Of a stretch of 64,000 nt of DNA, positions 1 through 9,009 are shown piece by piece. The DNA lies in the NCBI RefSeq assembly GCF_000424285.1, contig NZ_AUJP01000015.1, positions 51,180 to 115,179 on the forward strand, written 5' to 3'. The stretch's first letter is position 1; each line of letters begins with the position of its first letter. Under the pieces are notes generated by a model. The model was not told where the DNA came from. It ran no database searches and saw only the letters and a program-made list of their open reading frames with translations. This DNA is from Butyrivibrio sp. MB2005 (GTDB taxonomy: Bacteria; Bacillota; Clostridia; Lachnospirales; Lachnospiraceae). The translations under genes were made by a program, and so were the position numbers.

Positions 1-319
1 CTTTAAGACCTGCCTTCTTAGCAGCTCTCCATCTTCTCTCTCCTCCGATGATCTCATAGTGATCACCTCTATCCTGAACAATAAGAGGATTTATTATTCC
101 ATGCTGTTTGATTGAATCAGAAAGCTCGATGAGTTTATCTTCATCAAAAGTTTTTCTGGGCTGATCTCTGTTAGGTTCAACCTTTGTAATATTTACTGTT
201 GTAACCTGTCCCTCTTCAGGAGTCTCGGAAGTATTTGTCTTTGATGCAGACTTAGGTGCCGGTGCTATAAGAGCATCAAGTCCTTTTCCAAGTCCGCGCT
301 TTGCATTTTTAGGTGGCAT
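1..319 (-). CDS. parB: Chromosome-partitioning protein ParB, N-terminal part (cut by window edge)
   Basis: ParB binds parS, loads as a CTP-dependent clamp and works with ParA in origin segregation. The visible 106 residues begin MPPKNAKRGLGKGLDAL, the usual ParB opening. A low-complexity linker follows, then the ParB/Srx nucleotide-binding region with EPNRDQPRKTF near residue 53 and the diagnostic GERRWRAAK near residue 95. The ATG at 319 is preceded by GGAG about 5 bases upstream. The DNA-binding HTH and dimer domain lie beyond position 1. It follows parA in the same direction, with a parS site in the gap. Function is secure from family knowledge; only completeness is unknown. Confidence 0.97.
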   Translation of the reverse strand, partial: MPPKNAKRGLGKGLDALIAPAPKSASKTNTSETPEEGQVTTVNITKVEPNRDQPRKTFDEDKLIELSDSIKQHGIINPLIVQDRGDHYEIIGGERRWRAAKKAGLK

Positions 320-346
320 AATTCATCTCCTCTATATTTAGTATAA

Positions 347-362
347 TGTTTCACGTGAAACA
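347..362. promoter_or_regulatory. parS site 1
   Basis: TGTTTCACGTGAAACA, a perfect 16-bp palindrome identical to the parS consensus known from Bacillus. It sits in the gap between parA and parB, where ParB would nucleate. Confidence 0.97.
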
Positions 363-379
363 CTAATAGTTGTAATTAA

Positions 380-1144
380 TTAAAATTTTCTTCCGATAAC
401 TTCATCTGCTAAAAGTCTGTATGCTACAGCACCAGCTGACTTAGTATCATAAAGGTTAATCGGTATTCCATAGCTGGGTGCTTCTGCAAGTCTGATATTT
501 CTGGGAATGATTGTTTTATAAACATTCTCATTGATATGATCTTTTACATTCTCAACAACCTGCAATGAAAGATTTGTTCTGGAATCGTACATGGTAAAGA
601 TTACGCCTTCCATCTCAAGATCATTATTCAGTCTGTCCTTTACAAGATTAACTGTACGTACTAACTGACTAAGTCCTTCCAAAGCGTAGTACTCACACTG
701 GATAGGAACAAGAACTGTATTTGCAGTAGTCATTGCATTTATAGTAAGCATACTAAGTGAAGGAGGACAATCGATTATAATAAAATCATAGTTGTCTCTG
801 ATTTTCTCAATTGCATTCTTTAAGATATATTCCTTCTCTTCCATATCAATAAGTTCGATCTCAACAGCAGCGAGATCAACATTGGCAGGAATAATATCAA
901 GTCCGTCTACTACATTCTTAATAAGAACATCTTCGACATCGGCCTGTCCTATAAGTAATTCATAAATAGTATTTTCTAATTCATTCTTATCAAGTCCAAA
1001 ACCACTGGTGGTATTTCCCTGAGGATCTGTATCAATAACCAGAACTTTTTTCCCTTTTTCTGCCAGGGTAGCAGATAGATTAATAGATGTAGTTGTCTTA
1101 CCAACTCCGCCTTTCTGATTGGCGATTGCAATTGCTCTTCCCAT
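380..1144 (-). CDS. parA: Chromosome-partitioning ATPase ParA/Soj
   Basis: ParA/Soj is a dimerising ATPase that binds DNA non-specifically, is stimulated by ParB, and also modulates DnaA in Firmicutes. The protein of 254 residues opens MGRAIAIANQKGGVGKTTT, with the deviant Walker A motif KGGVGKTT. It has the switch motif DTDPQGN near residue 41 and the Walker B-like IIIDCPPSL near residue 115. An in-frame ATG lies 33 bases further upstream, but the start at 1144 is chosen because GGGAG lies about 10 bases before it and the family begins at this residue. It lies between rsmG and parB, and parS sites flank it on both sides. Confidence 0.97.
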   Translation of the reverse strand: MGRAIAIANQKGGVGKTTTSINLSATLAEKGKKVLVIDTDPQGNTTSGFGLDKNELENTIYELLIGQADVEDVLIKNVVDGLDIIPANVDLAAVEIELIDMEEKEYILKNAIEKIRDNYDFIIIDCPPSLSMLTINAMTTANTVLVPIQCEYYALEGLSQLVRTVNLVKDRLNNDLEMEGVIFTMYDSRTNLSLQVVENVKDHINENVYKTIIPRNIRLAEAPSYGIPINLYDTKSAGAVAYRLLADEVIGRKF

Positions 1145-1293
1145 ATTGCTATATCTCCCTCTTATTATTAAACTCAATTTTGTATTATATCATAATTATA
1201 GAATTATTTTATTGGCAAATTGTTTAAATTATGTACTCAATTTTCTTGTAATTTATGTTTCACAAATAAAAACAACTATATATTGGGTTAAAA

Positions 1294-1309
1294 TGTTTCA
1301 CGTGAAACA
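1294..1309. promoter_or_regulatory. parS site 2
   Basis: A second perfect TGTTTCACGTGAAACA, in the 216-bp gap between rsmG and parA. It is 32 bases from centre to nearby parS site 3 scale, so the two may be filled together. Confidence 0.97.
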
Positions 1310-1341
1310 ATTACTTGTGAGAAAATATTTTCAAATTGTAA

Positions 1342-1357
1342 TGTTTCACGTGAAACT
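1342..1357. promoter_or_regulatory. parS site 3 (15 of 16 bases)
   Basis: TGTTTCACGTGAAACT, with one mismatch to consensus in the last base. It lies 4 bases beyond the rsmG stop codon and 48 bases from parS site 2, start to start. Confidence 0.92.
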
Positions 1358-1360
1358 TTT

Positions 1361-2095
1361 TTATAAAGGTTTCTTCTGTGGAGTACCTGCTTTTCTTGGA
1401 TACTTATGTGGAGTGTTTTGTCTCTTCTTGATTATACAGATAATTCTTTTCACATCAGTACCCGGGAGATTGAATTCTTCCACAGAATCAGTCTTACCAC
1501 CAAGTATAAATATAGCATTGGAAGCTTCATCAATTTCTTCTTTTGCTTTGTCTCCTTTATATGAAATAAAAGCTCCATCAACCTTTATGTATGGAAGGCA
1601 ATATTCACATAAAGTAGAAAATCTTGCAACTGCTCTTGAAACGCATATATCAAATTTTTCTCTGAGTTCACCGGTCTTATAATCAGAATAATCTTCTGCT
1701 CTTCCATGTACAGTAGTTATTGATCCGGCACTATTTAGATCAAGTTCTTTTATCACTTCATCAAGGAAGTTCAATCTCTTTTGAAGTGAATCCAATAAGG
1801 TAACATGTAATTCAGGAAAAACAATCTTCAGAACAATTCCAGGAAAGCCGGCACCTGTTCCAACATCAATAAGTGATAGATCCTTTTTAGTAAAATCAAA
1901 ATACTTGGCTGATGAAATACTATCAGTAAAATGTAATTTACATACTTCATCAAATTCTGTTATGCCGGTAAGATTCATTCTGGTATTCCAATCCACCAAC
2001 ATTTCAAAATATTTATCAAACTGATTAAGTTGTTTTTCTGAAAGACTAATGCCAAAGGATTTAAAGTCTTCTATCATAGTATCAAAACTATGCAT
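1361..2095 (-). CDS. rsmG: 16S rRNA (guanine-N7)-methyltransferase RsmG (GidB)
   Basis: RsmG puts the m7G on G527 (E. coli numbering) of 16S rRNA using S-adenosylmethionine; loss of it gives low-level streptomycin resistance in other bacteria. The 244 residues show the SAM-binding motif DVGTGAGFPGI near residue 77 and the family region CVSRAVA near residue 151. The C-terminus ends in a basic tail (KKRQNTPHKYPRKAG). ATG at 2095 follows AAGGAG at normal spacing. It lies downstream of mnmG in the conserved mnmE-mnmG-rsmG-parA-parB order, with parS sites on both sides. Confidence 0.97.
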   Translation of the reverse strand: MHSFDTMIEDFKSFGISLSEKQLNQFDKYFEMLVDWNTRMNLTGITEFDEVCKLHFTDSISSAKYFDFTKKDLSLIDVGTGAGFPGIVLKIVFPELHVTLLDSLQKRLNFLDEVIKELDLNSAGSITTVHGRAEDYSDYKTGELREKFDICVSRAVARFSTLCEYCLPYIKVDGAFISYKGDKAKEEIDEASNAIFILGGKTDSVEEFNLPGTDVKRIICIIKKRQNTPHKYPRKAGTPQKKPL

Positions 2096-2126
2096 TTAAA
2101 TATCTCCTTAAAAATACAATATATAG

Positions 2127-2142
2127 TGTTTCACGTGAAACA
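2127..2142. promoter_or_regulatory. parS site 4
   Basis: A perfect TGTTTCACGTGAAACA in the 64-bp gap between mnmG and rsmG. This is the parS site nearest to the DnaA-box cluster, about 6.5 kb away. Confidence 0.97.
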
Positions 2143-2159
2143 TTATATACAATTAGTAG

Positions 2160-4082
2160 TTATTCATATTTTGTTCCTCTATTATAGTTTTCAAGATAAA
2201 CTAATAATACTGAAATGTCAGCAGGATTTACTCCACTTATTCTTGATGCCTGTCCAACATTTACGGGTCTGAACTTTTTAAGATTCTGTCTTGCTTCTAA
2301 TCTTAGACTAATTACATCATCATAATCTATATCAACCGGAATTATTTTTTTCTCCGTCTTCTTAAATTTGTCGACCTGTCTTTGCTGTCTTTCTATATAT
2401 CCCTCATACTTGATATTGATTTCAACCTGTTCGATTACATCTAAAGGAAGGTCCGGTCTGTCGGGATCAATATCACTTATGTTCTGATAATTAAGTTCAG
2501 GTCTGCAGATAAGTTCAGCAAGAGATACAGCAGTTTTTAATCTCGGTGATTCATGCTTATCCATGAATTCCTGGATAGTTGCATTGGCACCAACCTTTAT
2601 ACTCTTAAGTCTTTCGGTCTCTTCCTGAATCTGTTTTTCTTTTAAGATAAGAGCATTATATTTCTCTTCAGAAATTAGTCCTACCTCATAACCTTTTTTA
2701 CGAAGTCTTATATCTGCATTATCCTGTCTGAGTAAAAGTCTGTACTCAGCTCTTGAAGTCATCATTCTGTATGGCTCAAGATTATCCTTTGTAACAAGGT
2801 CATCAACCAAGACACCAATATAGCCTTCTGATCTGTCTATTGAAAGATAAGGTTTTCCAAGGATTTGCATACAGGCATTTATACTTGCGTATAATCCCTG
2901 AGCTGCAGCTTCTTCATAACCACTGCTACCATTAAACTGTCCTGCACTGAAAAGTCCTCTTACTTTTTTTATTTCAAGTGTAGGATGAAGTTCACCAGAA
3001 CATAAGCAGTCGTATTCAATAGCATACGCATTTTTAACGATCACACAATTTTCAAGTCCGGGAACAGTTCTATACATCTGGAGCTGTACATCTTCAGGCA
3101 TTGAAGAACTCATTCCATCGACATACATTTCATTTGTATGAGTTCCTTCGGGCTCGATGAAAACCTGATGTCTTATCTTGTCAGGGAACTTTATTACTTT
3201 ATCCTCAATTGAAGGACAATATCTCGGTCCAATTCCTTCAATTACTCCTGCATATATAGGTGATCTATTTATGTTATTTCGTATAATTTCATGTGTTTTT
3301 TCATTTGTATAAGTGAGGTAGCAATTATGCTGTTCCTTCTGGATAGAATCAGGATCCGTATCAAATGAAAAAGGTATTACAGGTGTATCTCCTGTCTGAA
3401 CTTCCATCTTGGAATAATCGATGGTATTTCCATCCATTCTAGCTGGAGTTCCTGTTTTAAATCTTCTTAAATTTATTCCGGCTTTTATAAGTGAATCTGA
3501 TAAAAGGTTTGAAGGCTGTAAACCGTTAGGTCCTGTATACTGAATTGATTCACCGCAAAGACATCTGCTTTTAAGATAAGTTCCTATACAAAGAATTACA
3601 GACTTACCTAAATATTCAAGACCGGTAACTGTCTTAACACCTTTAATAGTTTTCTCATAGCCTTCTTTTTTAAGTTCATCATCTGATATATCTTCAAAAA
3701 GAATTTCTGAAATTTCAGATTGCTTTATTGTAAGATTTTCCTGGTTTTCCAAAATTCTTCTCATGGTCTTGGAATACTCAAGTTTATCTGCCTGGGCACG
3801 AAGAGAATGGATAGCAGGTCCTTTAGATTTGTTCAGCATCTTGGATTGAAGAAATGTCTTATCTATATTTTTACCCATTTCTCCGCCAAGAGCGTCAATC
3901 TCTCTAACAAGATGTCCCTTTGAAGAACCACCAATGTGAGGATTGCAAGGCATGAATGCAATATTGTCCGCACTTAATGTGAACATTACAGTCTTAAAAC
4001 CAAGTCTTGCAGCTGCAAGTGCAGCCTCACATCCGGCATGACCTCCACCTATAACAATTACATCTACTATATCAGCTACCAT
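2160..4082 (-). CDS. mnmG: tRNA uridine-5-carboxymethylaminomethyl modification enzyme MnmG (GidA)
   Basis: MnmG is the FAD-dependent partner of MnmE. Together they install cmnm5 on U34 of tRNAs that read NNA/NNG codons, using methylene-tetrahydrofolate and glycine. The 640 residues are full length. The FAD dinucleotide motif [11 protein letters not shown] is near residue 11, followed by [15 protein letters not shown] near residue 207 and the second GidA signature region around [11 protein letters not shown]. The C-terminal helical domain carries [13 protein letters not shown] at 4082 follows GGAG. The mnmE stop is 8 bases upstream, so the pair is co-transcribed. Confidence 0.98.
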   Translation of the reverse strand: MVADIVDVIVIGGGHAGCEAALAAARLGFKTVMFTLSADNIAFMPCNPHIGGSSKGHLVREIDALGGEMGKNIDKTFLQSKMLNKSKGPAIHSLRAQADKLEYSKTMRRILENQENLTIKQSEISEILFEDISDDELKKEGYEKTIKGVKTVTGLEYLGKSVILCIGTYLKSRCLCGESIQYTGPNGLQPSNLLSDSLIKAGINLRRFKTGTPARMDGNTIDYSKMEVQTGDTPVIPFSFDTDPDSIQKEQHNCYLTYTNEKTHEIIRNNINRSPIYAGVIEGIGPRYCPSIEDKVIKFPDKIRHQVFIEPEGTHTNEMYVDGMSSSMPEDVQLQMYRTVPGLENCVIVKNAYAIEYDCLCSGELHPTLEIKKVRGLFSAGQFNGSSGYEEAAAQGLYASINACMQILGKPYLSIDRSEGYIGVLVDDLVTKDNLEPYRMMTSRAEYRLLLRQDNADIRLRKKGYEVGLISEEKYNALILKEKQIQEETERLKSIKVGANATIQEFMDKHESPRLKTAVSLAELICRPELNYQNISDIDPDRPDLPLDVIEQVEINIKYEGYIERQQRQVDKFKKTEKKIIPVDIDYDDVISLRLEARQNLKKFRPVNVGQASRISGVNPADISVLLVYLENYNRGTKYE

Positions 4083-4090
4083 AAAATCTC

Positions 4091-5488
4091 CTATTTACCC
4101 ATACAGAACTTTGAGAAAATCTCATCAATAAGATCTTCATCAACTTCCTGTCCAATTATTTCTCCAAGAAAAGCATAAGCATTCATAAGATCGATTGAAT
4201 AAAAATCTTCAGACATTCCATCTTCAATACTGGAATTTACTTTTTCAAGACTTGCCTTTGTATTTATCAAAGATTCCTTTTGTCTTAGGTTGGTAATATA
4301 TACTTCTTCTCTTGGAAGAATGTTTCCACTTAAAAACATAACAGATATTATTTTTTCAAGTTCTTCTATTCCAGTTCTGTCTATCATAGAAGTCTTAATT
4401 ACTTCAATATCATCACCATACATTTTGTGTATGGATTCTTCAGTGATACTAATACTGTCACTGATGTCATTTTTATTAAGTAAAACAATCACATGGTTGT
4501 TTTGAATAATTTTTTTTATTCTCTCATCATCTGACAATTCATCATCAGTGGAATCTATGATATATAAAATCAGATCAGCAGTTTCAGCAGACTTAACAGC
4601 CTTTTCCACACCTATCTGTTCAATCTTATCTTCCGTATCTCTTATTCCGGCAGTATCAATTACATGAAGAACAATATCACCCAGTTTTATATTTTCTTCG
4701 ATAATGTCTCTTGTAGTTCCTTCGATATCAGTAACTATTGCTCTCTCTTCACCGGCAAGCATATTTAAGAGAGAAGATTTTCCTGCATTTGGTTTTCCAA
4801 TGATTACAGTTTTTATTCCTTCTTTTCTGATGATACCTTCATCGGAATTTTTAATTAGCTTATTTATTTTCTCAAGCCACTTTTTATTCTTTTCAGAAAG
4901 CTTTTCATCAAAACCTGTGAGATCATAATTTTCAGGATCATCTATTGCAGATTCTATGAAAGCCATCTCATAGAGAATCTCTTTTCTGAGTTCATCTATC
5001 TGTTTAAAAAGTTCACCACCAAGTTGAAGCTCAGAGTTTTTCATGGAAAACTCATTTTGTGAATGGATTAGATCCATTACAGCTTCTGCTCTTGTTAAAT
5101 CAATTCTTCCATTGAGAAAAGCTCTTTTTGTAAACTCACCGGGCTCAGCAAGTCTGCATCCATTTTTTATAAGGAGCTTTAAAATGGTTTCCATAATAAG
5201 TCTTCCGCCATGGGAATTTATTTCAACCACATCTTCTTTGGTATAACTCCTTGGAGCCTTCATGACAGATATCATAACTTCATCGATTTTGTTTTCATCT
5301 TCATCGCATACAAATCCATAATGAATAGTATGAGAATCAAAATCTTTTAAAGAATGATTTCCTTTAGCATCAATATACAATTTGTCAGCCTGCTCTATGG
5401 CCATTGGTCCACTTATTCTGATGATACCGATTCCGGCATCTATCATTGCAGTAGCTATAGCACAGATTGTGTCTTCTTTAAAATACAT
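4091..5488 (-). CDS. mnmE: tRNA modification GTPase MnmE (TrmE)
   Basis: MnmE is the GTPase half of the MnmE-MnmG tRNA wobble-uridine enzyme. The protein is 465 residues from the chosen start [13 protein letters not shown]; a longer in-frame ATG at 5527 lacks a ribosome site, whereas AGAGGA precedes 5488. The N-terminal folate-binding domain is followed by the G domain: GKPNAGKSS (P loop), GTTRDI (switch), [10 protein letters not shown], and NKND. The C-terminus ends FCMGK, carrying the conserved catalytic Cys and terminal Lys. It starts the minus-strand run mnmE-mnmG-rsmG-parA-parB, just past a terminator that closes the jag transcript. Confidence 0.97.
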   Translation of the reverse strand: MYFKEDTICAIATAMIDAGIGIIRISGPMAIEQADKLYIDAKGNHSLKDFDSHTIHYGFVCDEDENKIDEVMISVMKAPRSYTKEDVVEINSHGGRLIMETILKLLIKNGCRLAEPGEFTKRAFLNGRIDLTRAEAVMDLIHSQNEFSMKNSELQLGGELFKQIDELRKEILYEMAFIESAIDDPENYDLTGFDEKLSEKNKKWLEKINKLIKNSDEGIIRKEGIKTVIIGKPNAGKSSLLNMLAGEERAIVTDIEGTTRDIIEENIKLGDIVLHVIDTAGIRDTEDKIEQIGVEKAVKSAETADLILYIIDSTDDELSDDERIKKIIQNNHVIVLLNKNDISDSISITEESIHKMYGDDIEVIKTSMIDRTGIEELEKIISVMFLSGNILPREEVYITNLRQKESLINTKASLEKVNSSIEDGMSEDFYSIDLMNAYAFLGEIIGQEVDEDLIDEIFSKFCMGK

Positions 5489-5530
5489 ATCATTCCTCTG
5501 AAAATGAAAACAAAATTTGTATGGCAACTC

Positions 5531-5571
5531 TTTTATCTAAAAGAAAATCTACTACTTCCTTTTAGATAAAA
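5531..5571. repeat. 13-bp AT-rich inverted repeat between mnmE and jag
   Basis: TTTTATCTAAAAG (5531-5543) and CTTTTAGATAAAA (5559-5571) are perfect inverted copies around a 15-base loop. The right arm overlaps the U tract of the jag terminator and the whole unit lies in the presumed mnmE leader. It could be a second hairpin backing up termination, or an operator. Confidence 0.7.
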
Positions 5572-5597
5572 AAGCTGCCGCATTAAATGCGACAGCC
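5568..5597 (-). terminator. Rho-independent terminator after jag
   Basis: Read on the minus strand, GCTGTCGCAT TTA ATGCGGCAGC forms a 10-bp stem with one G-U pair, followed by six U residues. It ends the rpmH-rnpA-yidD-yidC-jag transcript 8 bases after the jag stop codon. Confidence 0.9.
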
Positions 5598-5604
5598 CCA
5601 TTAA

Positions 5605-6399
5605 TTATTTCTTCAGTGTAACTACAACTCTTCTGAAAGGTTCTTCGCCTTCACTATGAGTAGTAACATACTTATCACCCTGTAGAGCTGAATGTATAAT
5701 TCTTCTCTCATAAGGATTCATAGGTTCAAGTGAAACTGATTGCCTGTTTTTACGAACCTTATAAGCAATATTTTTTGCAAGATTCTCAAGTGTGGCTTTT
5801 CTGCGAGTTCTGTAATTCTCTGTATCAACCTTAACATGAATGTAATCTTCACTGTCTCTGTTAACAACAAGAGAAATCAGATACTGGATAGAGTCAAGAG
5901 TCTGTCCTCTCTTACCGATAAGAACTCCCATCTCATCTCCTGATAAATCAACTTCGAGAATCTTATCTGTCTCGTTGTATTTAGCATCTACATTTACTTC
6001 CATCTTCATAGCGCCAAATACATTTGATGCAAATTCCTTTGCTTTGTTTATGAATTCATGATCATAAACATAAGAAGCAGGCTTTTCTTCCTGAACTTCT
6101 TCCTTAACTTCAACTGCCTTTTCAGGCTTGTTGTTTTTCTTCTTTTCAGAATTATGATTCTTCTCAGCCTTAGGCTCCTTTGTAACCTTCTCTTCTACAG
6201 GAGTCTCTTCAACATCGCTCTTTTCTTCAGACTTAACCTTTGCCTTAATGATAGCAGGCTTTACATTAAATCCAAATAAACCGATTGAAGGCTGCTGGAT
6301 TACTTCATAGTCAAGATTGTCGCTTGTAACGGATAACTGAATGCAAGCATCTGTAATACAATCATCAACTGTCTTAGCTGATATTTCAATGTATTCCAT
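5605..6399 (-). CDS. jag: RNA-binding protein Jag/KhpB (Jag_N, KH and R3H domains)
   Basis: Jag (KhpB/EloR) is an RNA-binding protein linked to cell elongation and sporulation in Firmicutes. The 264 residues contain a Jag_N domain (about 1-50, with the KIGLFGF-type box seen as PSIGLFGFN). A charged low-complexity linker rich in Glu and Lys spans about residues 55-105. A KH domain includes IGKRGQTLDSIQYL near residue 162, and an R3H-type end carries NPYERRIIHSAL near residue 228. The start codon overlaps the yidC stop codon, so translation is coupled to the insertase gene. Confidence 0.95.
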   Translation of the reverse strand: MEYIEISAKTVDDCITDACIQLSVTSDNLDYEVIQQPSIGLFGFNVKPAIIKAKVKSEEKSDVEETPVEEKVTKEPKAEKNHNSEKKKNNKPEKAVEVKEEVQEEKPASYVYDHEFINKAKEFASNVFGAMKMEVNVDAKYNETDKILEVDLSGDEMGVLIGKRGQTLDSIQYLISLVVNRDSEDYIHVKVDTENYRTRRKATLENLAKNIAYKVRKNRQSVSLEPMNPYERRIIHSALQGDKYVTTHSEGEEPFRRVVVTLKK

Positions 6400-7706
6400 T
6401 ACTCTTCCCCCTTGTTGTTTTTCTGATCAAATTCCTTAACCATATTAGCTCTTGCAAGAAGACTGTTCTTATTAGCTTTTCCGGAAGCATAGATATCACT
6501 TGCCTTCTTAATCTTCTCATCCTTTTCAGCCTGAGAGATTTTTGATGAAGTTGATGCAGACATATTTCTTGTATTCATGTTTGCATATCTGTTCATCTGA
6601 GGAGTAGCCTTCATTGCTTCAAGCTTCTTATTGTACTTCTCGATGTTCTTCTCAATCTGAGCATCAATATCCATCTTATCGATGTGCTTATTGATAACGA
6701 TCTGCTGAATAGTTCTTACTACTGCATTGGCAATCCAATAAATACCCATACCTGCAGGGAATGTAAATGTAAAGAACAATGACATTATAGGCATCATCAT
6801 ATTCATGGTCTTCATTGAGTTAGCCATCTGAGCTGCCTGATCGTTAGGGTCATTCGATGTATTTGCTGCCTGAGGCATAAGCTGAATGCTTACCCACTGA
6901 GTAAAAGCAGAAAGTGCAGGAATGATAATTGCACCTATAAGTAAAAGGAATTGCTTTTCAGAGAAAGCAGTTTTTACCATAAAAATAGGTGAATCAGCAA
7001 TATTAAGACCAAGGAAATTATTGAATCTGTTAAGAAGATCATGGGTCTGATTTACATAACTTGAAAGATCTCCGAAATGATCTAACAGATTATTCCAGTC
7101 TGTTGTTGATGCCTTATTAAGTACATCAATGAAAGTATTTTCAATGTATTCAACATTACCTGATGTAAAAGAATCATTTGAAAACTGTCTTGAAAACTGA
7201 GAAGCGCTTGATAATGTCTGTAAGAAATCACTTGCTCCTGCAGTCTCGCGAAGCTTTGAAACTAAAGGATAAAAAGCATCCTTAACCTGTGCTACATAAG
7301 CAGGCATAGAATAAATAACACGATAAAGTGCTATAAGGATAGGAAACTGAATAAGCATCTGAACACAGCTTCCTGTCTGTGATACACCATACTTAGCATA
7401 AAGAGCTTTTATCTCTTCCTGCTGAGCAAGCATTGAATCGTTATCTTTTTTACCCTTGTACTTATCCTGGATAACCTTAAGTTCAGGACTAAGTCTGCTT
7501 TGAAGCTTAGAAAATTTCTGCTGTTTATAAGTTAAAGGTAACAACAGGAAATTTACTATGATAGTAAATAAAATAATAGCAAGACCGATATTGGGAATAC
7601 CAATTTTATTAAGGGCCATGAAAATCCAGTTCATAATATGGCCAAGTAACCATGCTACTGGTCCTACGATCTTACCCTGGTATTGTGTAAGTGCAATTAA
7701 ATTCAA
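6399..7706 (-). CDS. yidC: Membrane protein insertase YidC/OxaA
   Basis: YidC inserts and folds inner-membrane proteins alone or with SecYEG. The 435-residue protein has the conserved core membrane region starting near residue 30 (LNKIGIPNIGLAIILFTIIVN), the amphipathic segment QQKFSKLQSRLSPE, then KYGVSQTGSCVQMLIQFPILIALYRV, and two closing transmembrane segments before a long basic tail. The stretch between about residues 140 and 215 is longer than in Bacillus YidC and hydrophilic. The tail (about 345-435) is Lys-rich, as in YidC proteins that contact ribosomes. It lies between yidD and jag. Confidence 0.95.
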   Translation of the reverse strand: MNLIALTQYQGKIVGPVAWLLGHIMNWIFMALNKIGIPNIGLAIILFTIIVNFLLLPLTYKQQKFSKLQSRLSPELKVIQDKYKGKKDNDSMLAQQEEIKALYAKYGVSQTGSCVQMLIQFPILIALYRVIYSMPAYVAQVKDAFYPLVSKLRETAGASDFLQTLSSASQFSRQFSNDSFTSGNVEYIENTFIDVLNKASTTDWNNLLDHFGDLSSYVNQTHDLLNRFNNFLGLNIADSPIFMVKTAFSEKQFLLLIGAIIIPALSAFTQWVSIQLMPQAANTSNDPNDQAAQMANSMKTMNMMMPIMSLFFTFTFPAGMGIYWIANAVVRTIQQIVINKHIDKMDIDAQIEKNIEKYNKKLEAMKATPQMNRYANMNTRNMSASTSSKISQAEKDEKIKKASDIYASGKANKNSLLARANMVKEFDQKNNKGEE

Positions 7707-7722
7707 AATTCATCCTCCGTTG

Positions 7723-7932
7723 TTACGGTACAGGATCATAACCCCCGCTTGAAAAAGGATTACATCTTAGTATTCTCCATAAAGCTAAGATGCTTCCTTT
7801 TATAGCTCCGTATTTTTCTATTGCTTCCAGTCCGTATTGCGAACATGTCGGTATATACGGACATTTTGTTCTCTTTAAGGGAGAAACATATTTCTGATAA
7901 AATTTAATCAGATATATCAGTATTTTCTTCAT
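7723..7932 (-). CDS. yidD: Membrane protein insertion efficiency factor YidD
   Basis: YidD is a small amphipathic protein that helps YidC-dependent insertion. The 69 residues carry all family marks: an N-terminal amphipathic helix ([13 protein letters not shown]), [32 protein letters not shown] and the end GGYDPVP. Its start overlaps the end of rnpA by 29 bases, and it is 16 bases before yidC, the standard order. Confidence 0.97.
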   Translation of the reverse strand: MKKILIYLIKFYQKYVSPLKRTKCPYIPTCSQYGLEAIEKYGAIKGSILALWRILRCNPFSSGGYDPVP

Positions 7933-8281
7933 AATTCACCTCATCATTTTTCCTTAGATGAGACTTTCCTGCCAGATATAAGAATGACTTCTCGATTTCA
8001 AAGAAACCTGCATCCTTAGCACGGCTTCTGGCAACGACTACTATATCTAAACCACTATTAAATATATTTTCGTGTAGTCTGTAAGATTCACGAACAAGTC
8101 TTGCAAACCTGTGCCTTACAACACTGTTCCCAACTTTTTTACTTGCTGAAATACCAAGTCTGTTTATTTTAAGACCATTTTCTCTGACATAAACAACAAT
8201 ATTTTTATCTACATAGCTTTTACCGGTCTTATAAACAACATGAAAATCAGCTGTCTTTTTAAGTGACTCTGTTTTGATCAT
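7904..8281 (-). CDS. rnpA: Ribonuclease P protein component
   Basis: RnpA is the protein subunit of RNase P, which matures tRNA 5' ends. The 125 residues have the family fold sequence [23 protein letters not shown] near residue 44, which holds the basic RNR-type helix (here RHR), followed by DIVVVAR. The C-terminal tail of about 20 acidic residues extends past the fold and overlaps yidD. It lies 97 bases downstream of rpmH, the classic pair at bacterial origins. Confidence 0.96.
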   Translation of the reverse strand: MIKTESLKKTADFHVVYKTGKSYVDKNIVVYVRENGLKINRLGISASKKVGNSVVRHRFARLVRESYRLHENIFNSGLDIVVVARSRAKDAGFFEIEKSFLYLAGKSHLRKNDEVNYEENTDISD

Positions 8282-8378
8282 TCGTTAATTCCAAATTGAA
8301 ACTTTATATAATATATAAAGAAATACGCGAACATGCATAAGAGCACATTCGCGCAAAAGACCACAGTATGTGGCCCTA

Positions 8379-8513
8379 TTATGCAGATATTCTCTTTCTA
8401 CCCTTAAGTCTTCTGGCAGCAAGTACCTTTCTGCCTCCCTTAGTTGCCATTCTTGCTCTAAAGCCGTGAACACGAGCTCTCTGAAGCTTATGCGGCTGAT
8501 AAGTTCTCTTCAT
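8379..8513 (-). CDS. rpmH: 50S ribosomal protein L34
   Basis: L34 is a tiny basic protein of the large ribosomal subunit. The 44 residues read [18 protein letters not shown], then [17 protein letters not shown] and end in KGRKRISA, a full family match. An AAGGAGGTG ribosome site lies 10-12 bases before the ATG at 8513, and a strong promoter lies further upstream in the origin region. A reading frame in another phase over the same DNA is a shadow. Confidence 0.98.
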   Translation of the reverse strand: MKRTYQPHKLQRARVHGFRARMATKGGRKVLAARRLKGRKRISA

Positions 8514-8595
8514 AGTCGAAATACACCTCCTTCTTTAATTTGTATGCTAAATTGCATGCAATAAAATTACTGTCTAATCAGAAAAAATCGATGTT

Positions 8596-8624
8596 ATTAT
8601 AGTAAAAATAAGAATTTTAGTCAA
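8596..8624 (-). promoter_or_regulatory. Promoter of rpmH operon
   Basis: On the minus strand TTGACT (8624-8619), a 17-base spacer, and TATAAT (8601-8596). A near-perfect sigma-A promoter pointing into rpmH. A DnaA box lies just upstream of its -35 element at 8638-8646. Confidence 0.88.
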
Positions 8625-9009
8625 GCACAAAAAGAAATGTGGATAACTCGCAATTTTTTTCACAAAAATTTCTTCCAAGATATAGTATCGAAACAAGTTA
8701 TCCACAACAAAATGTTGATTTTGTGGATAACTTGTTATTATCTGTAAATTTAAAAATTTTATCCACATATTGTGGATAGATTGTGGAAAACATGTTTGCT
8801 TAATGTTAATAATTAATTAGAAAATTCAGTATTTATGCGGGTTTGATTCGGTGAATTAATATTTTAAACTTTTCCACTTTTTCCTCTCACATATTAAATG
8901 ATAATTTTTTTTTCAATATTTTAAAAAAAGTTATCCACAAAATGTACTTGTTTGATATTTATACCCCTATACGCTAAAATATTTCATAAATTCGCATTGG
9001 GAGAAATAT
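8600..9009. other. Chromosomal replication origin region (oriC), DnaA-box cluster
   Basis: Five perfect DnaA boxes TTATCCACA are present: 8638-8646 (minus), 8698-8706 (plus), 8722-8730 (minus), 8759-8767 (plus) and 8931-8939 (plus). Two near matches lie at 8771-8779 and 8782-8790 (minus). An AT-rich stretch with runs of T and A (about 8890-8930) separates the main cluster from the last box and could unwind. A sixth perfect box (10402-10410, minus) follows the dnaA stop codon, next to another AT-rich gap, which resembles the bipartite origin of Bacillus with dnaA in the middle. Which gap holds the unwinding element cannot be decided by reading. Confidence 0.92.
8952..8980 (+). promoter_or_regulatory. 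Probable promoter of dnaA
   Basis: TTGATA (8952-8957), 17-base spacer, TAAAAT (8975-8980). It starts 12 bases after a perfect DnaA box, which fits DnaA autoregulation. Confidence 0.7.

Noticed and set aside
1119..1682. A 187-residue plus-strand frame across parA/rsmG
   Set aside because: It covers parS sites and the antisense of rsmG; no motif supports it.
8285..8473. A 62-residue minus-strand frame between rnpA and the origin
   Set aside because: It is another phase of the rpmH gene and runs into the rnpA gap; the L34 frame is a full match.
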